This document shows positions 13,501 through 24,707 of a stretch of 64,000 nucleotides of DNA, one piece after another; within the stretch, counting starts at the first letter, position 1, and every line of letters starts with the position of its first letter. Location of the stretch: assembly GCA_023078685.1 (NCBI GenBank), contig JALGAS010000008.1:3348001-3412000 (forward strand), given 5' to 3'. Made by a program: the position numbers and the translations under genes. Below the pieces are notes generated by a model. The model ran no database searches. It had not been told where the DNA came from and saw only the letters and a program-made list of their open reading frames with translations. Source of the DNA: Neopestalotiopsis rosae (Eukaryota; Ascomycota; Sordariomycetes; Amphisphaeriales; Sporocadaceae).

Positions 13501-14082
13501 CAGCGGCCATTTGCAGGAACAAGCAATTATCTTGGGCTGTTCAACAAGAGCCAGATGGAGAAGAGCCGCGATCGCTCGTTGACATGTCGATATCGAACCA
13601 TGACAGTGGATCTTCTTTCGTTTTTCTTTCTATCCTGCTTGGTTCCCTTTGTCGATTTCATCTCGTTGAAACACACTTACACTTGACCAGCTTTAACGGC
13701 CAGGAGCAGGTCCACCTCACGGATATTGGTTCGGCAAGCCGCCGCGCTCTGGTGCTGCGGTTCGTTATACGCACAATCATCTCTATCCTGGCGGCCAACC
13801 GCAGCAGGACTAAGAGTATATCAACAACACTGTAGTCGCTCTCCATGAGTTTTGTCGTGCTTGGACATGGACCAAGTTTGAGCAAGAACCGTTTCAAGCG
13901 GGCACAACGATGGCAATCCCTCTATCGAGTATGGCTGTAGAGCTTGGTGTGAAACATGTAGACGAATGTGCCGACCTACCCAGGAGCCAACCATTTTCCA
14001 TCGGATGCGAATGGTTGATGTTGTGGAACCTAGACAATATTCCATCATTTAGCAAGAGACATCGGCCAAGAAGCGTCTTTAA

Positions 14083-14109
14083 TTTTTTTTTTTTTTTTTT
14101 TTTTTTTTT
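14083..14109. repeat. 27-base poly-T run
   Basis: An uninterrupted run of 27 T. No target-site duplication or recognisable retroelement sequence was seen beside it, so I treat it as a homopolymer tract. Sequencing length at such tracts is often unreliable. Confidence 0.9.
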
Positions 14110-16239
14110 GCGGTATTCTTACATAGTCAATGAGGCACACTGGCAATAGCGACGACATCGCCAGCAAGGGGCCAATCAATCGTTTCAAAACATCAGTGTT
14201 CCGGGACATTGACTGGCATTCCTTCACGTAAGGCATACTGAAACAACATTGTGATATGTTCTATGTCACGAAATGAGCTGTACTCTCAGGAACGTGACTT
14301 GGTGTTTGAGGAATGAGCAATCGGTCACTCGCTCTATTGTGACCAGCGCAGCGGACATTATGGACGTCGGCGCATTGCAAAGCAGCAGCAGCTTCTCCGT
14401 GCTACAATTGACAAGTACCAGACGCTCTTTAAGATTGTCTCTCTGCTTGTTCCCTCTGCGCTCATGTGCGACCAAGGACGACAACTCTTAAACCGTCTCA
14501 TCTTTAGGTAACGCTGTGCAGCAAATTGACAAACATGTAGAGGTGGAGATCGAGAGGGCTTCCCGTGTCGCTACATTTCATTTGCTTTCGTGCTTTCGCT
14601 GCTTGTCGGAAAAGCCATCATTATGAACCTCTAATAGGCTTTCAATCCGTCCATATATCATCCCTCTGACGGATTTTTCGTCCTTGGTTCCCCGTTAGCC
14701 CATCCATTATCTATTACCCGTGGTCGTCGGTTCTGCCCTTTGCTAGAAGGGAGGATCAGCAGAGAGTACCGATTACATGTGTTCGTAAGATCAAACCCGC
14801 CAGTATAAGATTCTTTCCGTATCAACGTACAAATTGCTCGTACATTCCTCAATTGTTTTCTCTGTTGTTTAGCATATTGACAGCATTTTCAATTACACTG
14901 CCTCATCCGGACTCATCTGTATATCCTCCGAGGCACATATCGATCATAACGACCGTCCGATAGTTGACGATTGCATATGCTACCATACAAGTTACAGCCA
15001 CGTCGAACGGTTGAGATTCGGTCAGATCCCCGGGGCAAAGGATACCAAGACGACTGAGAGCCGCGACAGGCTACATGAAATGAACAGTACATATACTCAG
15101 TACTATATATTCACGACCTAGTTAGTTCTTGGGGCCTTGCGACTGTGCAGCAAACATTGCTCCACGAACTATATAAGAAGCCCCGACATCGAAACAAGAA
15201 AACAGGCATCGCTTCCGGCCAATAGAGGTACGTGTACGATGCACAAACTCAGCATCTTCGGCCCGGGCCCCACTCTCCATCAAAGATACCCAAAACCACG
15301 ACCCCCAAGCAAGCAGGCAAGCAATGATCTCCAATCAGGGCACTGTGTTCATACCTACGACGTACATCGCCCACATACTTATGCTGATGACGCCAAATTT
15401 AGGCCAGTAGGGTAGCAATACTGGGTCGCTTCCGCCTCAACTGCCAAACTTTGCGCCTTGGACGCATCTGCAAGCCCATTTTTGCACATCGAGAATCTAC
15501 ACCTGCACCTACCAGTAAATATATACTACCTATATATATCTAACCTGACTTTCTTTCCTGCTTCGCCCGCCTTGTAGCCGAGGCGCGTACATAACAGCTA
15601 TTTTCTCATCGAGCAACGAAGATCGGCCACGGACAAGGAAACGCAGCACAGGCGAGAGAGGCTATCGACAATCTCCGTGTGGACGGATTGAGACATACCA
15701 TTAGACGAAAAAGAAAAAGGAACAAGTCATTCAGTCAAGGGATTTTCCTCGACCCGCAACGCAACAGCGCCACGCAGGAAAGCAAGTCGACATCACGAAA
15801 GCGAGCCACAAGCCTGCCGAGTCCGTTTGTCGATCCCCCTCCGAAGGGCACGGACGACGATCCCTGACGCAGGAGAAAGGAATCCCAAGGACACGACGCC
15901 TTGTGCGAGCCTAGGCGGCTTTGCCCTCGATCCTCAGAGGAGTACGTAATTGACATCCAACTCTCCTCAACGCACGACATCTCTTTGTCGGTTGACAGCC
16001 TGCAAGTCAGACAAAACAGTCATCAACCCACCTATACAGTAGCCATACGTATAGTTGGCAAATCCACGGATCAGACGGCCCACTACAAATTGATTCCCGT
16101 CCTTGTTGGCCCCCGAATCTCTGCGCCCATTTTTGCGCCATTGCATCTCTTGCTGACAACCTACAATTTTTGCATTTTGACCCCGATCGTACATTGACCT
16201 AGTACAAACACACATTACTCTGTACGATATTTACCACTG

Positions 16240-16260
16240 CTACCTACCTACCTACCTACC
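16240..16260. repeat. CTAC tandem repeat
   Basis: About five tandem copies of CTAC. Similar TAGG/CTAC-type runs occur elsewhere in this window (for example near 49,830 and 33,990-34,020), so it is a recurrent intergenic motif rather than a unique element. Confidence 0.8.
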
Positions 16261-18599
16261 AGCAGTCGTCCAAGCTTGCCTGCGACGACAAACAAAATTC
16301 AAGGCCCCCAGGTAGTAGCCTCAAAAGGAGGGGCCCTTCACACTAGACCAGGATCCTCAAACCTCCCCAATTGGCCGGCGTTCTTGGGTCCCGTTGGAAA
16401 CAAGCTCCCTTCCAGATCCGCCCCATCCACACGAACTTTTTAGCACGAGATCCCCTGGAGGTTTGGAACTGGGGTAGCATCGGTAGGTGGTGTCCCTCCC
16501 CCTCTATCTTGGCCTCACGCTAAGCCCGCAAACGACTGCATCAGAGTTTCGAAATTCAGTTGACAGGCCCCCTCCTAGGTCCTATCTTAGAACCTAAACC
16601 ACGTCCGTCCCAAAAACTCCGAGAAAGAAAGGGTACGTATATCTTTTCTACAAACTTGAGGGTCTCGATTGCCAGCACTACACATTGACTGTGCGTCCCA
16701 TTGCGAAAGACAAAGTCCGCTTTACTTTGCGTTACCATGGAAGAATTTCGAATCTTATATTTGCTATCCTGCAGGGGTTTCCTTTTTGAGTCTGATGTAA
16801 TACCGTTGGTCATGTGCTCAAGTGCAAGCCCAAATCTACACAACCCCGATTCCTGAAGAGAACAAAACAAGCCGCATCCGGAAGCCCACAGTCGGCATCA
16901 GTCTGTTAGTGCAGGCTGATGACACTGTGAAAGTTGAGCATGTATGCAGTTTGTCACCTAAAGTTGGTGTCTTTCGCCTTCTTCCCCCCTTGCCGTCCAA
17001 AGCACAGCCATGCTCCAATTATGTACACAGTATCTCCAGCCTGGGTGGTATGAGATGTACCTTGTCGGGTCACTGCCGTTGGGCCCCCAGTCGAAGAAAG
17101 GGGCCCCGAGAAGCAGATGGGCAACCATTGCCTACTCGTCTAAAACGCATGCATACCAGTCACCCTCGGTGGTTCACGAACCCGCTCAGTCACTGTGTCC
17201 AGCGACATTGTCCAGCCAAGAGCCCATACTATTGCAAACATGCAATCAATCAGTTGACTCAGTGCGTGCCGTATCAATCAAAGGTCGCAAGCCCTTTGCA
17301 CATCAAATTGAAATCTGGGGTGGGCAGTCCAGCCGCGAAAGATAACCCCACGCGGGTAGCTAACTCACTCTGTCATGCATCCATCATTGATGCAGACAAT
17401 GCACACACTTCACATCTTATTTTTTTTATTCATGCCCACCAGGCTCGAGTGTGCCGCTTCGTTTCTCAAAAGAAAAGCCCCGAAGAGAACAGAAAGGGTG
17501 AGAAAGTTTAGAGGGAGGGCATTAAACACAGACATCACCATACACCCGAGATATGGGTGCAACGCTCTTTGTATGCATAACCGACCCTGAGTGAAAGACC
17601 CTGGACCAGGCTCTGCTGCTTTGAAGGGACACAAATATGTACTACAAACCCTGGCCATATTAATCCCCACGGCACCTCTCAAGGCCGGATGGGCAATCTG
17701 GCTCTTGTCTGGCATTTTGCTTTCCTGTCTGCATGCACTCTACGGAGTACATACAATCCCTACATACGTACTTACTTTGAGGTAGAGCAAGGTTTGGAAC
17801 TAACATCATTGGGAAATTCCAGGTCTGTCAGGCACGCTTGATATACTTTTTCCTTTCTTTCTTCCCATCTACGGGTCGCGACTTTCATTCCTCACCTACG
17901 AGGTTTGGTTTTTCTCCTCTCGCAAAACCCTTTGATACTGGCCGACCGTCTCCATTGCTGCCTGCTTCTGCGCATCGATCGCATCAGATAAAGTCAAAGT
18001 CGAGGTGGTGGCACTACGTCCTCGGTACTACCACTACCTCCACCAACAATACGGATCTAGGTAGGTCTACTACTTGCATCCACGTTTGCCAAACGGCGCT
18101 ACTCAACCCGGACGCGGATACCCACACAGGACATAGCTACCTACGGGGACCGTGGACCAGACAGACCTGGCCTGGCTCGCCTGGCGTGCCTCATCTCCTC
18201 TTTCGTCCGTCCTTCTAACGTCTGTCTGTCTGCCTACTACTGTGCGCGCCCAACATACACTTCTTTTGACCTACGCACACTACAAACTGCCATTTAACCA
18301 AAAAGTCCAGCGCGCTAGCTAACTAGCTGACAGCCCTGCTGGGAATACATTAGCTACATTCGTCGTACTTCCTACACATCTGAGGGAGAGGGAGTCCAAA
18401 AATACGACAACGGTTAATACATTTTGGTGAGTAGTGTACCTACTTATGTGGCCTACGACCAACCTACGAACTTTTCTGCCAGTGCTCCACGAAAGAACGA
18501 AGAAAAAAAAACCGACTGGCGCAAGTGAGCCACTCATCATCCACACTTTACCTACATTACCTACGGCATCCCGAATACCCACTAACTTAAGTCTGGCCC

Positions 18600-19400
18600 A
18601 GATCCGCAAACAACCTTCTTGCTCTGTCGTCTCTTTGCTCCTCCCGTTTCGTCTTTCGTCATTCCCATACAAAAAGAACCAGGGAGGACCCCGTGGATAA
18701 TCTTTATTTTTGTTTTATTCGCCTTCATTTCTTCATTCTCCTCTTGTGCGCTCTTCGATTCTACTGTTACATTCTTGTGTGCGCGCGCTTCTCAAATTCG
18801 GTCGCCAGAACTACTCGATATTGGTCAAAACTTCTTCGCAACCGAGTCCCACGATCGACCACCGCCGAACAACGATTTTCCGATTGTGGCCACCCAATAC
18901 ACTGCACCATTGCGCTCACTACCCCGACATCACGGTCGTCCATACCCTCACGTCCCCACCGGGCTGCGCCTGTCTGTCTGCCCGACTTTTGCGCTCCGCT
19001 CGCCGAGCACTTCTTTCGACAAAACTGACCCGGCCGATCGCGATCTTTTGTACGATATAATTCGACTGCCTCCCTGTTCGCAGTCTTCCGGTCGTTTGTG
19101 TAACAACAACAAGAAATAAACGTGCTAGAGGACTTTGCTTCTGTGGTTCTTGCCACGCCGTTGAGCCTCGTGTGTATGTATGCTCATCTGCTCTTTTCTC
19201 TTTGCCTCGAGTCTGTGTTCTCGGCTGCTGGCCCATGGGCAACTTTCTCCTCTCGCCCTCCCTTGCCCTCCCTCGATCTCTGTCTTCCGTCCGCCCTCTC
19301 AGCCTTGCTGCGAGCATCAAAGTTGCGGTCTGGCGCAGTGAGTTCCTCTGCTGACAGTTTTAGTCAACTGCAGCCCTGTTGTCCTAGACCCGAGATCCTC
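18600..19400 (+). promoter_or_regulatory. Pyrimidine-rich leader/promoter zone of the Pumilio-type gene
   Basis: The plus strand is strongly enriched in C and T with repeated CTCTT, TTTC and CCTC blocks, ending about 550 bases before the ATG at 19940. CT-rich tracts just before transcription starts are common in ascomycete genes, so this is likely core promoter and early 5' untranslated region. No transcript data are available, so the start site and any leader intron are unknown. Confidence 0.4.
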
Positions 19401-19939
19401 ACCAAGCAGCGAAGGATACTGCATCATCACCAATCTCGACATTGCCCATTGGTATAGAATATTCATAATTCAGCGTACGTCGGCAGAACATTTCCCCCTC
19501 CTCTCCCAAGGATCGACTTTGAACCAGCTCTGCTCGCCCTGCACAAGTCCTCCCAATATGTCAAGTGGCCTGGGAATATATTGCCAATACGAGTATGTCT
19601 GTGGTAGTCTGCGCTGCACTCGTGCATGCTTGCTGCATAATTGCACATCATAGAAAATAGTGCAGGGCAAGGCACGTTTGATCACGACCACGAGCATTGA
19701 GGAACCCAGATGAGCAGTCACGATATATACCTGGGAGTTTGCACTGGGCAAGCTGTAACAATGGACCATAGCTGTGTCGAGTGACGTTTCAATGAGTGTG
19801 GCGATGAGCGGCTTACATTGGCTGCCCTCTTATGACTAAGGCGAAGGCTGACCATTCTCTGAGACAGATTCCGGTACTTCTTTTGCTTACCACGGCTCAA
19901 ATATAAGGCTTTTGAAGAATTAGACAAAGGCTGGAAACT

Positions 19940-22638
19940 ATGGATCCTAACAAGTCCTACAATGGGTGGGGCGCCGGCGGTGTTTGGGAGCCCAAGAGGA
20001 GTGACAACAGGAACGTTATTGGTGGAGGACTTCCTTGGGGAACCCCAGGCTCAAGAGGTACGGGCGACTCAGTGTACTACGAATCACAATTACTAAGATG
20101 TCGCGTAGGATCTGATGCCGCTTCTCCCAAGGCTGTTGTCTCTGGCTCAGCACAGCTCAACCACCAATCTGAAGCTGAGGCACCCCGTGTGTGGGCTCCA
20201 GAAACCACCTATTGGCCGCCTCGAGATAGCATTGGCGCAGGCCGCAGGGACTCTGGAACTGCCTCCCCGAGCCAGCTTCCCAATGGCTACAACAACCGCA
20301 CGACGGCAAATGTAAACCCGCGTCTCGGTTTTCACGTCAGTCTGGACAATGGACTAGCTGCTTCGAGACAGTCCCAAACTCCAATCAATTCCATGCAGCA
20401 TTCCTTTGGAGCTAGCAGTAGGACACGCGGCTTGGCGGGAGTTACCAACTTGCCGGCGACTTCTGGTCCTGCCAGACAAGATTCATTGCCGAACTCGTTT
20501 TATAGCAACCAAAGGAGCTCAATCTCAGGTCCCTCAGTTCCAAATCGGTTGGCCTCATTTACCGAGCCACTCTCGACAACATTTTCGAACCTGGATCTAT
20601 CTGATGGTGGTGTTTCTGATCGTACTGGCGATGCGAACCTCAACCCCCAAACGCGGCCGTTTCAGTTCAATCCATCTTCACAGACCTGGCATACTGAGCC
20701 GGGAACCATATCTCGAGCACATAACTCGGCATATCGAGTAGACGATTCGTACCCTGACTCAAATCGACAGTCGTTTTCGAGTATCAACCGGGGCTCGATC
20801 GACATGACGTCTCCAATCACGGGAATGCAGCAAAACTTGTTCTATGGTACCCCAGACGCTTATTCGACAACCCGTGCAGAGTACATGCCCCAAGTCAGAC
20901 AGCCTTGGTCGCAAAGTAGACCCGACTCTCGGAGTTCGCTGGCTGCGCAGGATTCGAATCGATCTGCTTCGTTTTCGCAGGTCTCGGCGGCATTTTACCC
21001 AAACCAGGCTTCTTACCTGAATGGCTTTGCTGCTCATCAGTTTCAGTCACTGTATGGTGGCTGGAACCAAGGGTCTAATATAAGAGATCAAGTCCAAGTG
21101 CAATATTCGATGCCACCAAATGTGCCCAGCAGGCAACCTGGTCGCGGCCAAGATCCGGGCAAAGGGGTACGAAGTGTATTGCTGGAAGAATTCCGGGCTA
21201 ATAATCCTCGCTCACAAAAGAAGTTTGAGCTGAAGGTCAGTGATATTAGCTGTCATTCTAAACAATTCATCACTGACATTTGTGCATAGGACATTTACGG
21301 CCATGTCCTGGAGTTCAGTGGTGACCAGATGGCATCCCGTTGGATGCAGGACAAATTGGTCTGCGCCAACAGTGATGAGAAAGATCAAGTCTTCAACGAG
21401 ATCAGAGACAATTGCATCCAGCTGTCCAAGGACGTGTTTGGCAATTATGTCATTCAGAAATTTTTTGAGCATGGCAGCCAGATCCAGAAGCAGATCCTAG
21501 CAGATGCGATGATGGGCAAGCTTACGGAGCTGTCACTTCAAATGTATGGGTGCCGTGTTGTGCAGAAGGTAAGCTAGTAAAGATTTCTTGAAGCTGAGTC
21601 GCCATCTAATCTGTCGCTAGGCGCTCGAGCATGTGCTCAATTCGCAGTTGGAGGCCATGGTCGAGGAGCTGAGGCCTGAAGTCGTGCGCCTTTGCAAGGA
21701 CATCAACGGAAACCACGTCGTACAAAAAGTGCTCGGAATCATGCCCCAGATGTTCATGCCAAAAATGATGGCAGAATTTCAGGGACAGATACACGCCTTG
21801 TGCACGCAAAACTACGGCTGCCGCGTCGTTCAGCGTATGCTCGAGGTAGGAAACGCACAACAAAAGAGTCAGCTGATGGAAGACATTCATGCTTGCGGCC
21901 CTGGTCTCATCCCGGACCACTTTGGAAACTATGTTGCTCAGTGGGTTCTTGAGCAAGGCTCTGAAGAAGACAAGCGCCGGTTCGTTAAACTCGCTATCAA
22001 CCGGCTGATTGACTATTCGTGTCATAAATTCGCCTCCAACGTGGTCGAGAAGGCCGTCGCAGTTGCGACAGCCGAAGAGCGAGACACGATTATAAAGAAG
22101 CTTGTTACGCCCGAAGCAAACGGTCGTCACCCTCTGGATCGAATTATGGCCGATCAGTATGGCAATTACGTGATGCGTAAGTCAGAGTTCGTTGATTTTA
22201 CTTTGGTCCATCTGCTGACTTTCTTTTCAAGAAAAAATCCCCAAGGTTTTCGACGGCCAGGAACGGATGGATCTGTTGATTGAGATGAAAGCACGTTTCG
22301 CGGCCTTGAAGAAGGGCTCGACCGTCAACAGTCGCCAACTCCAAGGCATAGAGAAACTTTTGACAGGCATGGCAGACCCACAGTCGCCAAAGTTTACAGG
22401 CAGCAGGACCGGGTCAGCGCAAAGGCGGTCTCGAGGACGCAACATGCCTGGTCGACTTGACATCGACTCCACGAGTCCTACACCGGCCCTGACCTCGGAA
22501 AATTGTAGCCCGAAGACGACGAGCTCGCCCAGCACAAAGTCAGGAGATGACACGATTCCTGAGCCTGAGAAGATGTCAATCGACCCAACACTCGGATCTG
22601 AGCCCAAGGTTGTCTTGGAAGACGGAGCCGAGAACTAG
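19940..22638 (+). CDS. PUF3: Pumilio-family (Puf3/PUM type) RNA-binding protein
   Basis: Model: exons 19940-21235, 21290-21568, 21621-22176, 22232-22638, in phase, 845 aa. Residues 1-432 are low-complexity, rich in Ser, Asn, Gln and Pro. Residues about 433-715 form eight Pumilio repeats whose base-reading residues are visible in order: S448-R449-Q452, N484-Y485-Q488, C520-R521-Q524, N556-H557-Q560, C592-R593-Q596, N628-Y629-Q632, S664-N665-E668, N707-Y708-Q711 (Q711 is made across the last intron). By the Pumilio code this reads UGUAUAUA, the Puf3/PUM-type site. Family members bind 3' UTRs in the cytoplasm and promote deadenylation and decay; yeast Puf3 acts on mRNAs for mitochondrial proteins. 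The tail (716-845) is Ser/Thr/Pro-rich. The gene symbol is by repeat signature and not by orthology test. Confidence 0.93.
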
Positions 22639-23679
22639 TCAGCATCCCATGACTTTCGAAGAAGTGACGAGCGGCCGGCCTCCGCTCAACTAATACGACA
22701 TTGATTTTGGCCATCGTACATTGAAGCCGCTCGACTGTTACTACTTGCGGCAAGACTGGGCGTGGAATGCATCTTTTCTATCAATGCATACAATATGGAT
22801 TTTATTTATACCCTAGCACTTTCACGGCAGCACTAATGTATTCGAATGTCTGTTCATAGGGGGTTTTATTTAAAGTCGATATGGAACCTTTTCCCTGTTG
22901 GGCCAATCCAGCTCCAGCCAGGCTTTGGAGAAGCGCGACTGAGGAAGGAAACGAATGAAAATGGGTAATATTTTGGGCATATGGCGGGCGTCCAGAGGAA
23001 GCATTAGCGTGCGTAGCTATTTGCGGCTGGTGAAACTCTGTTTTCAAAGGCAAAGAAATCGGTACTTTTTGCTACAAATATGGCGATAAAAAAGCGACAG
23101 CGATTGGATTTGCACGGATATCTGGGATTGGCGTTTCAAGTGGTTTCCTGCCGTTGCATTTTCTGGTGGCTATCTGTCACCATGATGAAGGTTTCAGGGA
23201 GACTCGAGGGTTCTGGTCGATAGTTGCACAAAGAAGGTACCCCGAATCAGATTCGGCGAATAGATCACGGTGGTTTTCTTCATTCAGACCTCTAAAACAG
23301 GCAGTCCAGAGTCTGTGCTCGGGCCGGCTTGTTCAACGACTAAGATGGTGAAACTTGTACATGTTCTGATCCATCTCTTGCTCTTGGCAATCTTGTTCTT
23401 CATTTCAGAGATATTGTTCTATAGTACGAATAATATTTCCTGTCAAATGAGTGTTGTGGTATATAAATCCAGGTACCAATCTCAAGACATTCATGTGACA
23501 CATATGATGGTAGCGTTTGGGTCTGGCAGCGATCTGGGACAAACTTGTTATTATCGTGTGATATGATCCGTTGTAAAGGAACTTCCGAAGCTGTGTGTAG
23601 TCACCGTGTAGTTGACTGCCGGTGATGGCTTTGAGCAAGCCCATGTTGCCCCATGATATGATGTACTTATTTTCGGCCA

Positions 23680-24194
23680 ATGTTGGAGGAACGGGTTCAG
23701 GTATTGATTCTAGAAGCTGTTTTGCGGTCGGCCGGATTTGTCGTGAATAAGTCAATGCCTCATATACTCACGTTGCAGACCTACATTCGAAATTCCTTTT
23801 CAATGTATAATATCACATAATAATGAGAATTTTACACTACAGTGGTATTCTTACCCAGAGGAGAAGTTTGCTGTGATTGGAATTTTGACGCTGTACGGTC
23901 ACTAGAATATTGCGTCAGTGGATTCTCGTCTAGGCGCTCGTTATGATGTTTGGAATGATTTGATAGCATTTCAGTTTTCGAACCCGAGCTCGGTGCGTTT
24001 GTCCAGCTACTCCCTTCGGCGGGACGAAAATTGCTGTGCCAACCCGACCTGCCGCATCTCGCACCAATCGCAAAGACTTCGGCAAAATGCAAAAGAAAGC
24101 TGTACGATGGAAGCAAAGCAATCTCTTTTGGCATATTATCAAATTCTTTGGTATGAGAGTCTGGACATATAAAACACAGTACTTTGAACACCAA
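23680..24194 (-). pseudogene. Weak candidate small gene or gene relic
   Basis: An ATG at 24194 opens a 120-codon frame whose first part reads like protein (for example KEFDNMPKEIALLPSYSFLL). Near 23868 the frame meets a good donor (gtaagaatac) and, 70-odd bases on, an acceptor (aatgtag). A second possible intron (gtgagtatat to aaaacag) follows within ten bases. Using both gives a short protein of about 126 aa ending near 23700. A different frame just downstream reads RQIRPTAKQLLESIP, like the end of a protein kinase domain. The opening segment has a damaged copy at 24568-24665 with an in-frame stop. Not recognised; it may be a relic. The end given is approximate. Confidence 0.2.
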
Positions 24195-24200
24195 CGCACC
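24105..24200 (+). repeat. Diverged direct repeat, copy 1
   Basis: Shares with copy 2 (24568-24665) the blocks gcatatta-caaattctttg and aaataaaacacagtact (copy 1 has atataaaacacagtact), in the same order and at the same spacing. On the minus strand the two copies encode related peptides: copy 1 LCFICPDSHTKEFDNMPKEI, copy 2 LCFI-stop-RRFHGKEFGNMQTEI. Copy 1 therefore keeps an open frame that copy 2 has lost. Confidence 0.75.
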
Positions 24201-24567
24201 TTCTCCTGCAATATATACTTGAGTCCTTCTGAAGAAATCAATAAATCGGGCTTCTTGGTCCTATCCCAAGCTCGTGCACAATGCGGATTAAAGCAATTAC
24301 GTCAGGCTAGCCTACGTGAATGCATCGAGCCAGCCATTCCCTTCGTGAGGGTTAAAATTGCAGTGAATCAAGATCGCCTGGCAACACATCGGGAGGTACC
24401 ACACCCTCAGAAATAAGCACGGCGAATCACAGTTACCCATGTAGACAATTGCATGGTCCCGCATGCATCTCACTGCATATCGAATGATGCAGGACTCCTA
24501 GACACAACCAGAATCGGAACTTTTAGAACGCTGGCCAGAGGCTTTGTCATAGTCAGGGAAACGGAAA

Positions 24568-24665
24568 TATTGAACGCAAGGCGATCTCCGTTTGCATATT
24601 ACCAAATTCTTTGCCATGAAAGCGTCGTCAAATAAAACACAGTACTATGAAATACGCACGGACGA
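24568..24665 (+). repeat. Diverged direct repeat, copy 2
   Basis: Second copy of the segment described at 24105-24200, about 460 bases downstream. Substitutions are scattered and the related minus-strand frame has stop codons, so it appears to be decaying. No inverted terminal repeats or target duplications were seen around either copy. Confidence 0.7.
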
Positions 24666-24707
24666 AGTCATAACAAGTGTATATTAACACAGGATCCTAC
24701 AAGAGTC

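Larger units (their letters stand above)
10564..19939. other. 9.4 kb gene-poor region upstream of two divergent genes
   Basis: This long stretch lies between the starts of the membrane-protein gene (minus) and the Pumilio-type gene (plus). It includes a 27-base T run, CTAC repeats at 16240-16260, and a possible decayed coding patch near 14.3-14.6 kb. The part from about 17.8 to 19.4 kb is pyrimidine-rich and probably holds promoter and 5' untranslated sequence of the Pumilio gene. Its open frames (the longest at 16822-17511, lacking an ATG start) have no recognisable domain. Confidence 0.5.
22639..24707. other. Intergenic region with diverged duplicated segment
   Basis: This 2.1 kb lies between the 3' ends of the Pumilio gene (plus) and the rhodopsin-domain gene (minus). 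It contains two diverged direct copies of a segment of about 90 bases (see repeats at 24105 and 24568) and a weak candidate gene on the minus strand (23680-24194). The rest shows nothing recognisable. Confidence 0.5.

Noticed and set aside
14083..14109. Poly-T runs here and at 51200-51222 as retroposon tails
   Set aside because: No neighbouring reverse-transcriptase remnant, processed gene copy or target duplication was seen.
16822..17511. 229-codon plus-strand open frame
   Set aside because: It begins with GTG, with no ATG near the start, has no recognisable domain, and a second frame overlaps it; composition resembles random open sequence.
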